From the NCBI GenBank assembly GCA_907163375.1, contig CAJQUW010016908.1, forward strand, positions 1 through 64,000: a stretch of DNA of 64,000 bases. Direction: 5' to 3'. The stretch's first letter is position 1. Each line of letters starts with the position of its first letter. Source of the stretch: Prostheceraeus crozeri. Lineage: Eukaryota > Platyhelminthes > Polycladida > Euryleptidae. Of the stretch, positions 1-11,879 are shown one piece after another. The position numbers were made by a program, and so were the translations under genes. Under the pieces are notes generated by a model, which worked only from the letters and a program-made list of their open reading frames with translations, was not told the origin of the DNA and did no database searches.

Positions 1-474
1 CTCAAATCCGCTATGTCCCAAACAAATTCCATCACCGCATCCAAATCAACATCATCCTTCTTCTTCATTTCGCTCTCAACTCAACTTCCTCACTCGAACT
101 CCCATCACTCGAAATCACATCACTCGCATTCCTCACCACTTTCTCCCCAATCACTCCTGAATCGTTGCCACCGCCTTTCTCACCTCTTCCCTTCCAACAA
201 CTCTCCCTCAAACCATGCCTTGAAACCCCTTCTCTCCGATGTTCCCACTCTCACACTGCAATGCGCCTTCATAATTCCTTCTCATCCCCCTCACAGATTT
301 CCGACGACACACACAACCTCACATCACTTTCCTCTCATGGCCCATCGTCCCCTCTTTTTCTTTAAATGTTTCTTCAGTTCGCTACCTCTGGCAATCTTGC
401 CACAACTACACTTGCCCACCAACATCTTGGCGTTATCTCGCTTTTGTCATGATAATTCTGTAAAGATAGAGTAA
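1..474 (-). other. Pyrimidine-rich segment, possible decayed coding DNA on the minus strand
   Basis: The plus strand is strongly pyrimidine-rich (many TCC, CAC, CTC runs), so plus-strand open frames here translate to Ser/His/Pro-rich nonsense. On the minus strand there are short coding-like pieces: a lysine/arginine-rich piece containing CSCGKIARGSELKKHLKKKRG from about 425 to 320, and an acidic, serine-rich piece near 150-80 (DVISSDGSSSEEVELRAK). They are in different frames and separated by stops. I do not recognise a family; a fragment of a retroelement ORF is possible but unproven. Confidence 0.25.
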
Positions 475-827
475 AATTTGATAGCAAGTGTTTATAGGAT
501 ACTACTTGCTGATATGCATTGAAAGACTAAGTCACCAAACATTTGATAGCAAGTCAGCAACCGTTTGGGTGTTAAGCTCTTGAATCCGTTACAGGCATTA
601 CTCAGAGGGGATCTTATCCCAGCTCCAAGGCCTCGACCCACAAATCCAACCTCGATCGGACAGAGCGTGCGTCATATCACTGTGTTGGTATCCGGGCCCC
701 AGTTTTGACATGAAAACCGGTGGAGTTATTTACAAGAGGAAACGACCCAAGTCACAGAGACTCATAAACGACTGCTTTTTATTCAAAAACTTTAATTATT
801 ATCATTAAATATGAATTTAAATTTTTC
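475..827. other. No gene seen
   Basis: I see no coding frame or RNA gene. A short direct repeat (catttgatagcaagt and similar, near 478 and 540) is the only structure noted. Confidence 0.4.
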
Positions 828-2030
828 GCACCGCCACTCAAGCACCGCCACTTGAAAATGGGAATGTGCCAGTCAAACCAACGTCAAATCGATCTAGATG
901 AAGTGTGCCAGCATGTGCCACTCTCTATTATGAAAGAATTCCCCCTAGTTTTAGGAGAAATCGCTATTGAAAGTTCGACATGGCTGTGATGTGAAGTTAG
1001 CCCGCCACTAAATTTTTTTTCCAAAATACACAATCAAAACATACGAAACATTCTCACAACAGATACGAAGACCATCAAAACATTGTGCCAGCAAGTTTCA
1101 GCAACCTAAATCTCCGTACTTGCTGATAAATCAGTCCCCGAAACCACAAATTGGCGTATGAGAAGTTAGCACCGCCACTAAAGTCTTTTTTTGAAAATAC
1201 GCATTAAAACACGCGAGACAAGTAAAACAGAGAGATGACCATCAAAAACATTGTGCAGCAAGTTTCTTTCTCCTAAGACGCCGTACTTGCGGAGAAATTA
1301 GCCCCCGAAGCCTCAATGCGCTGGCGGTGATTGTGAAGTTGCACGCCATCTTGAAAAAATGGAATATGCCGTCCAACAGCGTCGTAATCGATCTAGATGG
1401 AGTGTGCCAGCATGTGCCACTCGTTTATTTCACGAAAATCAAACCACAATCGGTTGAAAATCAACCCGAAAGCTCAATGGCGGTGATGTGAAGCTAGGCA
1501 CCGCCACTGAATGTTTTTTTTTCCAAAATTGGAACCTCTCAATGGAGGTATTGTAAAATTTTCCACTTCAACATTACACCGTTTGCTTACTGGCTATACA
1601 GATATAAATGCAAATACGAATATCTCGACAGGTGAATACCGTCATGTGCCTGAACTGTTAACAGAAAGCTGAAGCTATTACTTTGTTCAAAACTCTGCAA
1701 GACAGTGAAGGCATTTGACGAGTATATGCAATGGCATAACTAGGAAGACTTACTTTTTTATTAAAGGCCATTGATGAATAGCATGCGATTCGTTTATGTT
1801 TCCCCGCATGAAGGAGGAGAGTTCGCGACTTACAACGACAAAACTATTGGTAATGGTTTGAATTTTTCATTTGACCAACGGACGTCCCATGATTGGTCAG
1901 TTTTCGGTTACCATATGATCAATATATCGATAAACATTTTCATTTGTTTGCCGTGGAAAATATATTCACGCCATGCGATTAATTACAGCCTGTACAACTT
2001 AAAACAAGAATGATTAAATAAATGTGTTTA
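828..2030 (+). repeat. Left inverted arm of foldback element
   Basis: Reverse complement of 2677-4380 apart from one ~500 bp unit. The outer part (about 903-1420) is one ~500 bp unit marked by GTGTGCCAGCATGTGCCACT at about 903 and 1400. The inner ~600 bp (about 1421-2030) is single-copy within the arm. The small open frame 1771-2013 lies in this inner part and is present inverted in the other arm, so I treat it as chance. Confidence 0.8.
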
Positions 2031-2676
2031 TGAAATAATGAAAATACTCTACAATTAGATGTTGTGACTTCTAGCTAGATCAATGAAGTAGATGAGTCTC
2101 AATATCCCTTCAATTTTGAGTATGCTTGCACATCCAGTGAATCAGAAATTCTTGAAGTCAATTGAAACATTGATAGAAAACAATATTGGCAATATCTACA
2201 ATCATCATTATTAGTGTCATGATGTGCGTACATCTTTATCACATTTGATGATCTTGATGAACAATTGAAGCAATAGCATTAGGAGATCGAAGGCATATTT
2301 CCAACGTTGTCAGACTGCTTCATCGAAGAAGCATGATGCTCAATTGAGTTTGTGGTGCTTTCAAACATAGAATAGGGATATATGGGATATCCTAATATAC
2401 TTACTCTATGCTTTCCAAAGTGCGCAATCTTTTTGGAAAGGAATTATCAAACTACATCGTTCAAACCATAGAGTAGGTTCTAACCTACAGTGGAAACAGA
2501 TTCTCATAAAATTGAGGATGACCCAGCCTTCTTGACGATGGATACCCATCGAGGTTTTGAAAAACATCAGTCGAAGGGCTGGTTTTTATAACCCAATTAA
2601 TTGTCTGGAAAATTTTTATCTTTTCTCTCGATCCGCGCAAAATAGCGGGAATTTTAAAAATTCCACAGGTGTGTGT

Positions 2677-4380
2677 TAAACACATTTATTTAATCATTCT
2701 TGTTTTAAGTTGTACAGGCTGTAATTAATCGCATGGCGTGAATATATTTTCCACGGCAAACAAATGAAAATGTTTATCGATATATTGATCATATGGTAAC
2801 CGAAAACTGACCAATCATGGGACGTCGTTGGTCAAATGAAAAATTAAACCATTACCAATAGTTTTGTCGTTGTAAGTCGCGAACTCTCCTCCTTCATGCG
2901 GGGAAACATAAACGAATCGCATGCTAATTCATCCAATGGCCTTTAATAAAAAAGTAAGTCTTCCTAGTTATGCCATTGCATATACTCGTCAAATGCCTTC
3001 ACTGTCTTGCAGAGTTTTGAACAAAGTAATAGCTTCAGCTTTCTGTTAACAGTTCAGGCACATGACGGTATTCACCTGTCGAGATATTCGTATTTGCATT
3101 TATATCTGTATAGCCAGTAAGCAAACGGTGTAATGTTGAAGTGGAAAATTTTACAATACCTCCATTGAGAGGTTCCAATTTTGGAAAAAACATTCAGTGG
3201 CGGTGCCAGCTTCACATCACCGCCATTGAGCTTTCGGGTTGATTTTCAACCGATTGTGGTTTGATTTTCGTGAAATAAACGAGTGGCACATGCTGGCACA
3301 CTCCATCTAGATCGATTCCGACCGTTGGTTTGACTGGCACATTCCATTTTTCAAGATGGCGGTGCCAACTTCACATCACCGCCAGCGCATTGAGCTTTCG
3401 GGGGCTAATTTCTCCGCAAGTACGGCGTCTTAGGAGAAGAAACTTGCTGGCACAATGTTTTTGATGGTCATCTCTCATTGTACTTGTCTCGCGTGTTTTA
3501 ATTGCGTATTTCAAAAAGACTTTAGTGGCGGGTGCTAACTTCACATCACCGCCATTTTGTGGTTTCGGGGACTAATTTCTCAGCAAGTATGGGGATTTAG
3601 GTGCTGAAACTTGCTGGCACAATGTTTTTGATGGTCTTCTATCTGTTGTGCGTGTTTCGTATGTTTTGATTGTGTATTTTGGAAAAAAAATTTTAGTGGC
3701 GGTGCTAACTTCACATCACCGCCATGTCGAACTTTCAACCAGCGATTTCTCCTAGACTAGGGGGAATTCTTTCAAAATAGTGAGTGGCACATGCTGGCAC
3801 ACTCCATCTAGATCGATTCTGACCGTTGGTTTGACTGGCACATTCCATTTTTCAAGATGGCGGTGCCAACTTCACATCACCGCCAGCGCATTGAGCTTTC
3901 GGGGGCTAATTTCTCCGCAAGTACGGCGTCTTAGGAGAAGAAACTTGCTGGCACAATGTTTTTGATGGTCATCTCTCAGTTGTACTTGTCTCGCGTGTTT
4001 TTATTGCGTATTTCAAAAAAAGACTTTAGTGGCGGTGCTAACTTCACATCACCGCCATTTTGTGGTTTCGGGGACTGATTTCTCAGCAAGTACGGAGATT
4101 TAGGTGCTGAAACTTGCTGGCACAATGTTTTTGATGGTCTTCTATCTGTTGTGCGTGTTTCGTATGTTTTGATTGTGTATTTTGGAAAAAAAATTTTAGT
4201 GGCGGTGCTAACTTCACATCACCGCCATGTCGAACTTTCAACCAGCGATTTCTCCTAAACTAGGGGAATTCTTTCAAAATAGTGAGTGGCACATGCTGGC
4301 ACACTCCATCTAGATCGATTCTGACCGTTGGTTTGACTGGCACATTCCATTTTCAAGATGGCGGTGCTGAGTGGCGGTGC
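2677..4380 (-). repeat. Right inverted arm of foldback element
   Basis: Contains a single-copy inner part (2677-3282), then unit 1 (3283-3781), unit 2 (3782-4284) and a partial unit (4285-4380). A 28 bp module of the form TGGCGGTG-12 nt-CACCGCCA begins at about 3198, 3357, 3536, 3697, 3858, 4030 and 4200, with a degenerate eighth at 4359. The spacing is 159-179 bp, so each ~500 bp unit has three modules. Confidence 0.8.
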
Positions 4381-5639
4381 TAACTTCACACACGTGATTA
4401 CTACTGGCTCCACGAGCAGGCCTTTCGACACGGTCCAATGCGATGATTCACCCGATTCATTTAGTGACGATGACAAGACTCACAAGAACCCAGAAAGTGA
4501 TGCTTTCTTATGGAGTAGACAAGATTTGTCCACTCCGTCTACTCTCAATAATCCTGATCCCGTTGTTGAATGTGTTCCATCGATTATTCGGTCTTGGAAA
4601 ATCCAATCCCCTATATGATGAAGGATTTTTACTCTGAATTGATTGATTCTACATGCTTTCATATTAATTAGCACAGTGTTGAACGAGATCATCTTGCTTA
4701 GGTTAAGAGAGAGAGATCATCTGCTTCTAGAAAAGGACGAGTAAAAAGAGAACGTTTAGCTTTCTAGTTGGCAGTGAATTCTAGAAAAGTTTTCTGCACA
4801 AATGGGCAATCGAAAAAACTCACGTACACCATGCACCATGAGAGCGAAGTATAGTGTTGAAGGCTCCGCATTTGGTAAGCATCAGGATCAAAGTTGCAAA
4901 AATGACATCGTGGCGTTTGAGCTACTCCAATCTATATTAGTCGTACTCATGGAAGATTTGTTTTAATGAGCCATTTAGTCAAATTGTCGAACAGGTAAGA
5001 AACGCTTTAACATCTGTTGCAGCCAAAGAGTTCAATCTTGATCTAGAATATCAATCGCCAGCGATGCTGGAAAAGGGGGACGCGATGAGGCATCAAAGCA
5101 AAGGGAGGCATGGTCCCCTTGACAAGAAATGTAGTTATACAACCATTGTTTTTCGTCGACTACGTACGACTTCACGTAGTCTATTTGCCTACTTCGTTAC
5201 ATATTCTCAAAATACATAATTTACGTAGACTTGCTCATTGTTATTTTCCTCTAAGATCGACTATAGAAGGAATATCAACGTTTTACGCACTTTTTAATTG
5301 GCCCTTCAAATAGCGGGAAGTTTTTCCTGTTCACTTTATATTGCTGTCATTAAAAATGATTTCTAGCCAATTGGTGAACTTTAGACATTGTTTTGGCAAA
5401 TTCGATTCTCAAAATTGTTCATTGAGGTAAATAGAGTTTTATCTGATATGATGAATAATGAATAATCAGCTGTGTACATGTTGTTTTCTTCTGAGATGAA
5501 ATCAACGAAGCTTCATGGCTTCATGAACCTATGAATTCTATTCATTCTATGATGTATTTGAGAATGCATCTCCTTTGCTTAGCAACTCTTAAACTTCTTA
5601 AAGTCGAAAGTAAAATTGATTTCCGCATTTTCTAATTTC
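4381..5639. other. No recognised gene; short open frames only
   Basis: Frames at 4358-4618 and 4443-4637 overlap one another and start inside the foldback arm. A short open stretch near 4963-5150 (reading QIVEQVRNALTSVAAKEF) looks mildly coding-like but has no start, splice context or family I know. It may be a remnant of an exon or transposon. Confidence 0.3.
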
Positions 5640-6520
5640 AATTCTAGACCGGTACCGGTTTGAAAATCTCGTACCGGTACCAGTTTGCTAGACCGGGTTT
5701 TTTGAAAACTTCAATGATAACAATACACTCAAATACAAATACACTACCAAAGATCAAAGTTTCCCACTATGATTGAATTTAATCTTTTTTTATTATCATG
5801 TTTAACTTTTAACAGCAAAATATTTTATGACGTACGTCAATGCAAATATAAAGGTTTCCACTTAAGCAGAAACTATTATGAGCAATGGAAATTTGTCGAT
5901 TTTATTGTGAAGCTCCCAGTAGTTTACCAAACCAATTTCAGAAGACGTTCAAAATTTTGTTATGCGATAGAGCGGATGGACTTTACTACTTTAAATAGAA
6001 TAATTTTTTGAGCAAATATTTTCATCAATGCTGTTCATTCAAGTAGTTGCGCAGTGTAATCGGCGGCAGATACGTTGATTCAAGACTATTGCTAGTGCAA
6101 TAATTGTTTCATCAGATTAAATTTGATTCTATGTTTTTTACCCATTGTTAACTGTGTATCGACAATCATTCGCGGCGTGTCGAATGAAGTTGGAATTTCT
6201 GTATCTTTCCATTTTGATTCCAGTTTCACCCCCCTCTAACTCTCTCCATGCCAATATAAGTGTTTTCTTTAGACATGTATCACTGTTGTATTCGTATAAA
6301 TACACTTTCATAACAAATGAGGCATGTAGCCTACATGGATATGCACACGCATGCAGTACATATAGTTTTCTTTCAGGAGTTGGGTACCTGCATTCAATCT
6401 TCTTTTCATAACATGTTTTTTGTGTTGAAAAAGTAAATATTAAACATGAAAACAAAACCGGTCAAACCGGTGGAGAGGTTTGACCGGTACCGGTATACCG
6501 GTGACCGGTTCCAACTCTGG
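5640..6520. mobile_element. Possible non-autonomous hAT-like element with ACCGGT-rich ends
   Basis: Both ends are dense in ACCGGT: TAGACCGGTACCGGT from about 5646 and GTACCGGTACC near 5672 on the left; several ACCGGT copies at 6457-6510 on the right, ending in CCGGTTCCAACTCTG. Read inward from the right, the end is CAGAGTTGGAACCGG, which resembles hAT termini. The interior is AT-rich without a transposase. The ends do not pair precisely and no target duplication is visible, so the limits are approximate. Confidence 0.35.
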
Positions 6521-9500
6521 TATGGATGTTTATACGAGCGTAGAACACACCACACACATGCTTGTGTAATTGTTTAACAGTTATGTCTACTATTATGGAC
6601 ACTGAGCAATGTATGATTTCTGTGAAGGCGCAGTAATGCAAACCACACACTGAATTCTATTCACGACTGAAGGCGAGCTTCAGTTTTTGATATTATGAAG
6701 CTTACTAGGCGAACCGATAACAGCTAAGTCTCCTGACATGGCTGATATCTCAGAAAATAAAGGACCAGCCATTAATTTATAAGTTGAGAGAAGTCCTTGC
6801 TTTGATGGTTTTCTTTATTTTAGCAACATGTGCGAGGCCTTTCAGCCGCTACAGGTGACCATCGTCAGGCAAGTGACTTGCCCTGATCTGAATGTGGAAG
6901 ACTTTAATGGTTTGAACTTCTTGGTAATGAAAAATTATTTCAGTATGTGCCCTGCTCTAGCAGTTTTGCCCTCCTTGCCCAGAGTTTGTTCCGGCATCCC
7001 TGTCAATAGAATAACAATTTCGAGATCTCGAGTTAAAAATTTTACAAATACTATGATCTTGAATTCGTGATTGCTAGTAGGTCCATTTCATATTTCTGTC
7101 TTTTACCGAGATAGTCTAGTTAATTGCATGCAATTCCCAATGACTGTTCAGCTGTCTAATTGAAGGTCTAGTTGCAATTACACAATCCTGTTTGTAATTG
7201 AGATTGCAACTGCAACACAAATCTGGACTGCATTTGCATTCACTAACACGTCTTCGTGCACATAAGTCTACAAAATTATCCTCGCATCTGAAAAATGTTT
7301 TCTGTCGTTGCGAAGTCATCTGGATTCCTAGCCTAACATACCCAAAGCCATCGAAAAGCGGATTTTGTTCGTAGAGACAGTAAGTTGCTAAATCCTTTCG
7401 TGCAAAAAACAAGCACCTGCTGAATGGTGTCACACCTCTGTTTTAAGATTGACACTCTAGTCGGAATTCCACGTAGGTGTTTAGAGCGTCGCGTCCATGC
7501 ATCATAATCGGCGCAAGAATTTGATTGTTTATTAGTGCCATTTATAACAGGAAATCTAGAAGCCTCGTGTCCTATGTTGTCTGATATAATTTCAAAATTC
7601 TGCCTATATTCATATTGGATTTTGGATTATTAAGTCTTTTATCTACAATGAATGAGGATAAACAATCCTTTTTTCCGTAAATACGATAATTGATGTTGGA
7701 AAGCTTGGGAGATGAATGAACTTACCGGATTCTTGACAAAAGATGCATTAAATGGCAAAGTATTTGGAATTCTTCAATTAAATACTGATGTTAAATCAGC
7801 CGGAATGTAATTGTTGATTAATCGAAGCAATAAACCACTAAGCTCTTGTTGAAATACATATCATAATCACATGGATAATCTATAAGTATGTAATACCTGT
7901 ATCTGGTGAGCCTACTGCTTATACAGTATAGGCCACAAGTAAACTCAAATGATGGATGCAGATAATTTCGTTTTTTTCACTAATACAACAAGTCATAAGA
8001 AATCTAGGCCTTATTATGAAAATTTAGATAAATTTTTGAAATGAATTCCCAAAAAGTCGATAGTGAAATTCATGAAAACAGTCTTTATAATGTATAGGGG
8101 CCTATATATAGGTACTCCAACAAAATAATATTGTTGCATATAGCGTTTGCCGTTTAAAGATACGCCCATAATTATCTAATTTTCGTTCGTTGATCAATTA
8201 ATGCTTGGAATCCTGCAAGTGAAAGGGTCCTTTAGTGCATGACAAACTTTAGCATGACAGCTCCTTCAAGAGCGTCTTTCAAGACAGAAAATTTTCATTG
8301 AAGATTAAGGGACCAAATTATCACCGTGCACATTTGTGCACCGCGCAACATTTTTCCTACAAATCGCCACACTTAAAATCCAATATTCCTGATTTCACGG
8401 AATCCACTATCATCCGGAAATGATAGTTTGAAATATTGCGCCACACAAAATATAGAGCAAAAAATCACATCAAATTCACAATTTTTGCAGAGATGTGCCG
8501 GTATCCGTTAACCTTGATGGATTTTAATGGAGATCGAGGTCGGACTGAACAGAAGTCAGATAATTACACAAATTTTTCATCATTCACAGGACATCATCTT
8601 CAGGACATGAGGTCATGCAACATTGTGACTATTTACCTTTACCTGCAAAAGAAGAAACACACATGGATTTAGAAAGCATCTTACTAAGGTAAAAATAAAA
8701 TTTTGAAAAATTTCCTTGACCACATTCTTGCAAATATCGCACATCAAAAGTCGTTTCTACCACTTGATGCAACGTGGTAGAGCACGATATGAAGATATAT
8801 CATGCCTAAAATTATGGCGCTAAAGTTAATAGAAATCGCAATCGGAGTGAACACATCAAACTGACAATCTGTTCGAAAACTTCAATTTTCCTTCAATTAA
8901 CATGTCTTGATATTGTCTGTAGATCAAAGGAACTCGATAGAACTCGGAAAGCGCCAATTTTCGTAGGGGCAATAGGGTGGAAAACATATGTGAAAGTCTA
9001 GTCTTCGGTCTCATTTTATGCAGAAACTCGTCTTGGCTGCGGGACTATAAGCATATTTCTATATTTTCATAGTGCTTGCTACAATCATTCAAATTTTATG
9101 TGTATCAAAATGTGTATTCAAGATTCTTTTGTCCAAGGTAAGCACCTGTTGAATGGCGAATTACCTGACGAATGGCATCTTGATTACATAATTTCAATTA
9201 CTTTTGTCACCCTTTATTTACAAAATTACTTTGTGACGATTTTACATCATGTATTGAATGTTTTAGGCCTGTCAATAAACAATTAAAAGTTTTATCTGCA
9301 ATTGCTAATGTAAAACATATTTCGTTTTCGCATCATATGATGTAGTCATTAATTATTCAAAAAATTTTGCTATTGCCTATATTCAAATTTTCAGTTGACA
9401 CAATGTGATTAATAAGATGGTAAAGACAAGTATTTTTTTTCCTCCCACGCAAGTACCCGGTATTAAAGTCAGTCAATATTACATAAACTCGATTCAATCT

Positions 9501-9830
9501 CGATCTGGAACTCAATTAAAATCTGCTCGAGGATGCACACTGATTTTGTGCTCAGTATGAAAGTGGTTTGGAAGAAGTAGATATTTCTTTAGTGCACACG
9601 AAACAACAATGTATTTATACACCGTCCACTCAAATGTTCTTTATCACCAAAGACGCAAAACTCTATGAATTTCTGGCTTCCCGCAATTTGATGAGAATCC
9701 CATACTCTTTGTCTCTTATAACGCGCAACCTCTGCTCTATTTATGTATCAAACATCAAACTTAATCTGTCAATGCCGAAAAATTGAACCGGATGTTCGCA
9801 TTTCGTTGCATATTTGCCTATACAATTAGG
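6521..9830. other. No firm gene; one cysteine-rich open frame
   Basis: Mostly AT-rich DNA without supported genes. The minus strand has a 105-codon open frame at 7116-7433 with a Cys cluster (CEDNFVDLC, then CKCSPDLCCSC); its codons are not clearly those of a gene. Near 6830-6900 the minus strand reads CCTGACGATGGTCACCTG followed by GGCTGAAAGG, which faintly resembles 3' ends of some Penelope-like or SINE families. Neither is firm. Confidence 0.3.
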
Positions 9831-9832
9831 CC

Positions 9833-9850
9833 TCATCATCATCATCATCA
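9833..9850 (-). repeat. Trinucleotide tail of the LINE
   Basis: Six TCA units on the plus strand (TGA on the LINE strand) directly after the LINE coding region. A short microsatellite rather than poly(A) is usual at RTE 3' ends. Confidence 0.75.
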
Positions 9851-10078
9851 AACCAGTTCGAATCCGGTTTTGTCCCCGACGAGCGAGGGTGGCCGGATGT
9901 ACCTCATTGCACAGAAACCCTTCTCACACCATCTCTCCATTTTGTCCTGTTATGGGCATCTTCTTTTTTAAAACCGATCTTCTTCACCTCTTCCTCGACT
10001 TGTTTTCGCCACATGCGCCTTGCCAGGCCCCGCTTCCGCTGTCCCTGAACTTCAAAGTCAAGTGCCCTCTGGAGAATG

Positions 10079-11592
10079 TCAGCGGACTGCATTCGATTTC
10101 GCCAACTGCCCGATTTCCTCTTTCAACCCAAGCATTCTCATCAAAATGTTGCTATACTTTCTCTCCGTAAGTTTCGTCCCACACATTTCTCTGATCATCG
10201 CCCTCTCAGTCCTCCTCAAAAAACTCATTTCAAACTCTCGCAAACACCAAGTCTCACTACCACCTAGTATCACTGGCCTTACGCAACTCCGATATACCAT
10301 CCCTTTCATTTTCAATGAGAATCTACGTCCAAGTAACAGTTCACCTATTTCTCGAAATTTCATCCATCCAAGCCGTGCTCTCGCTGTAACTGCCGCTTCG
10401 CATCCACCCCTGGCATACATTCTACTCCCCAAGTAGTAGAATCCGTCTACTGTCTCGATACCTTCGCACAGCTCCTCAATTTTCACCACATCGTCTCTTA
10501 CCGCTTTAACACATCTGTCGCAAATGAAATTCCGCGCCCCGTTTTGAGTCACTCTCTTCATCTTCGTGCATCGCCCGTGAATCCACTTTCCGCACTTTGT
10601 GCACAACACCGAATTCGCCATGACCCTTTTCCCACATACACCACAGGGATCTTTCTTAGATTTCAGTCTATCGCCTTCCGAACCACTCACCATTACCTTC
10701 GTTTTACTGACGTTCACCTTCATTCCCTTTGCTTCCAGCGCTTCTCTCCATTTTTCGAACTTGTCTCTTAGACCTTCCATTGTATCACTCGTCAAAACGA
10801 TGTCATCTGCGTACACAATTTCAGACAATGGTCCTTCCCTTGCGTTTTCGGTTAATGCATCTACTACCATTGCGAACAGCACAGATGATAAGACGGATCC
10901 TTGATGAACTCCAACTTTCACACAAAATTCATTCGACAATCTGATCCAACCCTGACTCGTGTCTTCGCCTCGTCGTACAAACTCATTACACCTCTCACCA
11001 TTACTTCTGTAAGTCCTTTCTTCCTCATCGCCCACTCCATAACTCTCCTGGGGACGCGGTCAAAAGCCTTCGCCATATCCACAAAACACACGAATAACTT
11101 CTTTCCCTTGTCAAGGTACTCCTCTTGCATTCTTTTCAAAATTAAAAAAATGGCATCCGTCGTGCCCTTTCCAGGCATGAAACCACACTGCGTCTCGTCA
11201 AAAGTAACCACTTTCCGAATTCTCTTCTCTAAAACTCTCTCGATGATCTTCATGCCATGTTCCAAAAGTTTAACACCTCTGTATGATCCACAGTTCATAA
11301 CATCACCCTTTCCTTCGTACAGTGGCACCATTACACTCGTTCTCCATTCCTCCGGCATTCCCTTCCCATCTATGACTCGTTGACAAAGCTCCGTCATCGC
11401 AGTAATTCCGACTTCTCCACTAGCATGTATCATTTCAGTGCAAACTTCTGACAACCCAGGAGCTTTCCCTGACTTCATATATTTCATTGCAGTAATCACT
11501 TCATCTCTAGACACGTTTTGCTCTGGCCCTTCTATCTCAGCAGCGTTAGTCATTTGATCCCAATCATTCTCTTCATTCATAATCACTTCCAT
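10079..11592 (-). pseudogene. LINE reverse transcriptase with embedded Cys-rich finger
   Basis: The piece 11592-10918 carries RT motifs from SGKAPGLSEV through FVCFVDMAKAFDRVPR (motif A, catalytic Asp). The overlapping piece 11035-10079 continues with GVHQGSVLSSVLF (motif B) and IVYADDIVLTSD (motif C, the YADD box). After the thumb comes CGVCGKRVMANSVLCTKCGKW...CTKMKRVT...FICDRC, a zinc-finger-like block with regularly spaced cysteines, then a C-terminal region including GSETWCLREFE and RMLGLKEEIGQLAKSNAVR. One frameshift near 10950 separates the two pieces. A further piece, 10092-9904, continues in another frame with LDFEVQGQRKRG. Confidence 0.9.
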
Positions 11593-11879
11593 ATGTTCCC
11601 TCCATATTTGCCCTTACTCCTTTTCTGTGAAACCCAGTCGTCCATCTTTTCCTCTCATACATCGGCCGCCTTCGACGTCCCTTCCTTCCCGCTTCATGAG
11701 TTTCACACGTTTGAAAATGTTATTACGATTTTCGCTCAATTTTTCCATCTCCTGCATGGCCTCTTGTTTCATGGCTCTGACAACAGTCTTCTTCGCTTGC
11801 TTTTTCTTGCTTCTGTAGTTGATCTTGTTTTCCTCTGTACCATCCATGCACAGTGCTTTATAAGCTTCCTTTTTCTTGA

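Larger units (their letters stand above)
828..4380. mobile_element. Foldback-type element with very long modular inverted arms
   Basis: The left part (828-2030) is repeated in reverse complement on the right (2677-4380), leaving a 646 bp central segment (2031-2676) with no recognisable ORF. Both outer ends carry the motif GAGTGGCGGTGC (reverse-complemented on the left). The arms are imperfect but clearly homologous over their whole length. The right arm is about 500 bp longer because it holds one more copy of a ~500 bp unit. No transposase is present, so this is a non-autonomous element of foldback style. I could not see a convincing target-site duplication. Confidence 0.8.

Noticed and set aside
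1771-2013. 80-codon frame in the foldback arm
   Set aside because: It lies in repeated arm sequence, its inverse copy in the right arm is not maintained as a frame, and no family matches.
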